Shown here: one piece after another, positions 59,801 to 64,000 of the stretch
How the letters are laid out: each line of letters opens with the position of its first letter
How positions within the stretch are numbered: position 1 is the first letter of the stretch
NCBI GenBank assembly: GCA_001179505.1
Contig: CDMY01001057.1
Coordinates: 62,001 to 126,000 of the forward strand
Reading direction: 5' to 3'
Source: Vitrella brassicaformis
Lineage: Eukaryota > Sar > Vitrellaceae
Length of the DNA stretch: 64,000 bases
Program-made: the position numbers and the translations under genes
Notes under the pieces: generated by a model
Seen by the model: the letters and a program-made list of their open reading frames with translations, nothing else
The model's database searches: none
Told to the model about the DNA's origin: nothing

Positions 59801-62800
59801 GGAGTGAGTGAGTACCTTGATAAGGTCGTATGAGTGCATGAGATCAAACAAAGGCGGAAGCGCGAGAAGCCGAGGAGTGTCTATGTCTGACTGCACCAAC
59901 CTCGAGAACTCTCCTGTATCCCAGCGCTATGCAAACAGAAAAAGTGAAAACACACCTCCTCTGTAACTTTCCTGACCATCCGTACCTTCCATTTCAGCGC
60001 TTTTGTGTCGGTCTCTTCTCTGCCAGCGCCAGCCTGTTGGTGCTGCTTCAACGCTTCGGTGGGGTAGCTCTTGATGCCATACAGCCTCACTGTCTCCATC
60101 CACACCGGTGGGGCGGTCGTCCTGCTCAACAACAGCCCCCGCTGCTCTGAGGCGTTGAGCAGCGGCGGCAGGTTGGAGATCAGCAGGGCACTGTCGGCCT
60201 GCCTGGCCTCCTGTGACGCTGTGGATGAGCTCTCTTCGTCGCTGATGGCGCGCTGCCACGCATCGAAAGTCTTGCGGAGCGTCTGGCGGACACAGGGAGA
60301 AGTGTGTGCACGCTTCGCTAGGTGGGTCACTCACCTGTTTGAAGAGCCCTTCCTTGTGGCTCATGAAGAGGACTTTCCACCGCTGGCGGCGCTTGGTGAA
60401 CCCTGCCCAGCAGCGAAACGCACGAACCTCCAGCCAGGCGTAGTAATACATCCCACGCCACTCCTCCACTGTTTTCTCGCGATTGGTGCTGCTGCTGTTG
60501 TTGCCCTCGGCGTCGTCAGAGACACCATTAGCGTTGTCATCAAGGGGCCCATTAGACGTGGATGAGGATAGGTGCACTGGGGGTGAGGCGGCAAGCCACT
60601 TGAGGACGGCGGATAGGAGACATGAGCCCTTCTGGGACAGACGCACTTGCAGCTCCAGCTGCAGCGTGGCAAGAGAGTGGAGAGTCAATGAGTGTATGTA
60701 TTGGTCGCATATCGGTGTTTGTGTATCTCTTTACCTACTCTGAGGATTCTCTGGAGCTTCCACACCCGAAACAGTGCAGCCGTCTTGCGCTGTCTGGTCT
60801 GGCGTATGAATCCCTCCGAGGCCTGCCGCAGATGGCGCCGTCGGTGGTGGTAGTGCCGCCACACGCACATCACCTGACCCAGCGTCTGCAGGAGTGACCA
60901 CCATACATACGAACATATGTGTGGGCGCGGGGGTGCTCTTGATAGGGCTGGAAATTGCTGACCTTGTATGTGTAGACCTCTGTGATGGTGCCCTCCTTGA
61001 AGCCCTGGAATGCGTGGAGCATCAGAGTGACCTGACGGAACCGCGCCGCACGCTCCATATTCCGCTTCTTCCATTGCCAGTACCGACACACACTGAAGGA
61101 GACAGGCAGGCAGGTACAGCGAGACAGAGACGTGTGTGACATGAGAGGACACTTCCCTCACCTCCTCCACTTGCGAACGACCCTCTTCATGAAGGCCCGA
61201 TTGTGTGTCTCCATCGGCAGGTATAGCCTGGCGTACCCATCCCACCAGTCGAAGCCCTCATTGTACACCGGCACGTCAACCTCCCCCGCCCTCAGCGCCC
61301 GCTTATGACGCGTCACCCTCTTCCAGAACTCGAAGCTCCTCTCGGCCAGCTCGTGTTCTCTGTAGGATGCACCGTGTGTGCGGACGTAGAGGGCGTTATG
61401 GAGCGACTTGAGCGACTTGACCAGGCGTACTCGGTTGCACTTGAGCTGGTGCGTCTCGTCGTACCAAGCGCGCAGGCATCGGCGGCGGACCAGGTAGCTT
61501 TCGCGGTCAGCGCGCAAGCGGACCTGCTTCCGCACTTTGAACTCTTGCACCTACACGCAACGAAAGACAGAAGAAGATTCTGTGGCGAATGATTTCCTTT
61601 GTGTCTACCCTTTCATCGAAGTTCTCTTGGTCGCCGCTGTCTTGATCGCCGCTTTTCTCCTCATGTGGCTTCACGGCAAGTGTGTCTTCGTGTCCCTCCT
61701 CCTCAAGGTAGTCCGTCAGATCCTGCAGCCCCACATAGCCAATGCCATGGCGGGGACGGCGGGGCAGCCGACGACCACGCACATCTGCTCGAGACGAAAA
61801 GATGGACGCAATGACGGTATCATGTGTTGGTGGTGTCTTCCTACCCACCGGTGTCCATTATGGCCTGTGTGGTCAGCCCAAGCCTCTCCTCCTTGGCCCG
61901 ACTCACTGCCCATGTCCATCCCCGCCATGTCAGCCACACCAGCCGCCTCATGTGCCACTTGCCGGCCACGAAGTAGGCGCGCCAGTCGAGCCAACAGTCC
62001 ATCAGCGGCCGATACCGCCACCGCAAGGTGACCATCCACCGCCGCCAACACCGCCTGCCCCTCACAAAAGTCTGGATCCTCAGGGCCGCCCTCTCGCGCA
62101 TCTGATCGGCCGCCTCTACGGCCACAGCTGCCGACTCGCGGCGAGGAAACTCGTGCCTTTGCTTTGCCTGCTGAGATGTGGCGGGCCGAGAGCCGGGCTG
62201 CGAGGCTGTGGAGTGCGATTGGCCGCTCTGGGAAGACGGCGGCCGGGCGGGAGGTGCCTTGTCGACCTTCACAAGTGCCGTTGTTGTGGCTCTCTTCGGC
62301 CGCTTCCGTTCCTTGCCCTTGTTCCTGATGGCCTGCAGCATCTCCCGATAGTGTTCCCGATGCTTCCGCCGCTTGATGGCATCGAGTCGGTCTTCAGCCT
62401 CGTCCAAGTGTCTGTGGATGCCCTCCACCATAGTCGAGAGGTGCAGGTATTTCTCCGTGTGGGCTGCGTCAAACGGCGCGTACCACCAGTCGCTGGCCTC
62501 CCCGGTGTGCATGCTCGAGGCGTGGTGGTCAGGCGGACACGTGAGGGTGACGGCCGAGGGGGACTCGGATACAGTGGATATCATGAAGGGGCCTTCGTCG
62601 TGCCGCCGTGTTGACGCATAATCTTGTGGCCGCACCTTCTTCTGCTCCCCTTCATCCGCTTGTATGCCCTCCTTCGCCTCGGCAATGTGGATGCCATTGG
62701 CTTCGGGATGGAAGGGGGGCGCGGACACAGAGAGAAATGGATTGGCAGAAGCCATCACCGTGACGGGATGCCGTCGTGATGGTGGTGAGTGCGGGAGAGC

Positions 62801-62875
62801 AGGGCTTGTGACGTGAGCTGAGACGGAGGCCCCCAGGGGTAAGGCGTGAAACCAAATTGGACAAAAGGAGTTCAT
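50804..62875 (-). CDS. Giant scaffold: IQ motif, Sfi1-like repeats, ankyrin-like repeats
   Basis: More than 20 exons, well over 3,000 aa. The N-terminus has an IQ calmodulin/centrin-binding motif (ALRIQTFVRGRR) followed by repeated Trp-centred helices (CLRAWYDE, FEFWKRV, VMCVWRHY, AFRCWAGF, FDAWQRA), the style of Sfi1 centrin-binding repeats. Ankyrin-like exons follow (DTPLHVALKLAL, GFTCQDIVE). One exon of nearly 4 kb (53510-57480) is Glu/Pro/Ala-rich and disordered. The C-terminal part is charged coiled coil. An apparent stop at 53506 is bypassed by a gtaagt donor and a 92-nt exon (53346-53437) that restores phase, so this is one gene. It is probably a cytoskeletal or basal-body scaffold; the role is inferred. 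An in-frame ATG at 62755 could be the start. Confidence 0.75.
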
Positions 62876-63106
62876 CGCGTCAGAAGAAGGGAAGAAGAAG
62901 GCGCCTGGGACGTCAACAGATCATCACGGCCTGCACCACGTTGTGTGTGGGATCTTTATCTTTGGTTGTCTTTCGGTGTCCTTCGCACTACTTCCGGCGC
63001 CACGGCTGCTTCGGCTTCAGTGTGTGTATCCCCTCCTTCTGACCCCTCCCACCACCCCACGCCGGATGGACCCAGCGGCAGAACCGCCCCCACATCGACC
63101 GCACAA

Positions 63107-63763
63107 ATGGCCAGCAACCTGTCGCAGGACGGAGGATCATACAAGGGCCCTCTCATGCACCTCTTCCCGCCTCACAGCTGGAAGGAGGCCGCATCCACCG
63201 CCGCTGGGCCTGCCGAGGCGGGTGCGGGTGTCACTGAGCATGAGGAGGAGGGGCCTCTGCCGGTGGGCGTCGGCCACCCAAGGGAGTTCGCGAGTTATGT
63301 GAACTGCAAGGAGTGGCCAGCGGAGCAGTTTGACCTCGTCAAGACGCTGGCCAAAGCTATCCACGGCGATGTGCTGCTGATGATGCACAAGCCGTCCAAG
63401 GACCTTGTGGTGGTTAAGAAGATGAAGAACGAGAACGTCGAGAGGAGGGGGCCGCACCAGCTGGAAAACGCCGAAAACGAAATCGGGTGAGTGAAGTGAG
63501 CAACACGACAGACAGGGGACAACAAAGACGGTGCGGCTGAGCACGTGTTTGTGTGTGTGTATGTGTGTGTCAGTGTGTCGTGTTACTTGACGCGCTACAC
63601 GACGAGCGAGTTCATAGTGCGCATGATTGAGGTGTTCCGTGACGCCAGCTTCACGTACTTCGTCACCGAGCTTGCAGACAAGGGGGAGCTCTTCAACATT
63701 GTGGTCGAGAGCAAGATGCTCGACGAGGGCCGCACCAAGTACTACATGGCTCAGGTGAGTCAG

Positions 63764-63794
<31 letters not shown>

Positions 63795-64000
63795 AATCGG
63801 ACGGCAAACATGCCTGCCTGCCTGCTTGATTTCTTTGGTCTCTTCTGCTCTGTGGTTAGGTGTTGCGCGCGGTCAAGACGTTGCATGACAACGGCATCGT
63901 CCACCGCGACATATCGCTGGAGAACACCCTGCTGCACAGCGACGACACTGTCCGGCTGGTGGACTTCGGACAGGCCGTGCCGCTGTTTGACAGCAAAAGC
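63107..64000 (+). CDS. Protein kinase, N-terminal part (3' end outside window)
   Basis: Exons 63107-63486, 63574-63754 and from 63860 join in frame and run off the window. Kinase motifs: VVVKKM (ATP-anchoring Lys), an acidic helix C region (NAENEIG), FVTELADKGELF (hinge), IVHRDISLENTLL (catalytic loop with HRD and Asn) and VDFGQAV (DFG). The glycine-rich loop is degenerate (LAKAIHGDV), although the other catalytic residues are intact. The ATG at 63107 was chosen because the upstream in-frame sequence to 62846 looks like leader DNA. It starts 231 bp from the divergent scaffold gene. The subfamily cannot be set from the part visible. Confidence 0.88.
63769..63793. repeat. (CCAG)n repeat in kinase intron
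   Basis: Six tandem ccag/cagc units inside the second kinase intron; simple repeat. Confidence 0.9.

Overview
This window is nuclear DNA of a single-celled eukaryote. Almost every gene is split by short (about 55-120 bp) GT-AG introns, coding exons are GC-rich, and genes lie close together on both strands. Secreted multidomain lectin/discoidin proteins, a truncated haemoglobin, a NicO-type metal transporter and likely plastid-targeted leaders together suggest a photosynthetic alveolate, most like the chromerid Vitrella. That assignment is an inference from gene style, not a database match.

Layout. 3-626 (+): 3' end of a short-chain dehydrogenase. 1051-13064 (-): giant secreted adhesin with an L-type lectin, a LamG domain interrupted by about 13 discoidin domains, and an EGF-like and Cys-rich tail. 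13318-14220 (+): truncated haemoglobin. 14410-16570: two 0.3 kb direct repeats flanking a small secreted Gly-rich gene with a frameshift. 16857-18928 (+): SLC25 carrier. 19310-38385: the accessory core. A head-to-head gene pair is present twice in tandem (copy A 19310-27169, copy B 30770-38385). One partner (-) is a secreted protein of six alternating beta-sandwich-like modules. The other (+) starts with a Kazal-like domain and in copy B continues into a trypsin-like protease. In copy A homology to B stops inside an exon and is followed by a decayed nitrate-reductase-like gene. A zinc-finger/HEAT gene (29539-30626) sits between the copies.

39994-40783 (-): 3-methyladenine DNA glycosylase I. 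40958-43710 (+): membrane-anchored protein with a targeting leader. 44097-45960 (+): NicO/UreH-like transporter. 46381-50414 (-): long protein ending in a PP2C phosphatase. 50804-62875 (-): giant scaffold with an IQ motif, Sfi1-like Trp repeats, ankyrin-like repeats and acidic low-complexity regions. 63107-64000 (+): N-terminal part of a protein kinase.

The most unusual content is the duplicated divergent pair (start codons only 42-48 bp apart), with a 63-nt intron present in one copy only, an intragenic conversion tract, a coding (GA)n tract that throws copy A out of frame, and a 19-nt micro-exon carrying the protease catalytic serine; and the LamG fold split by a chain of discoidin domains.
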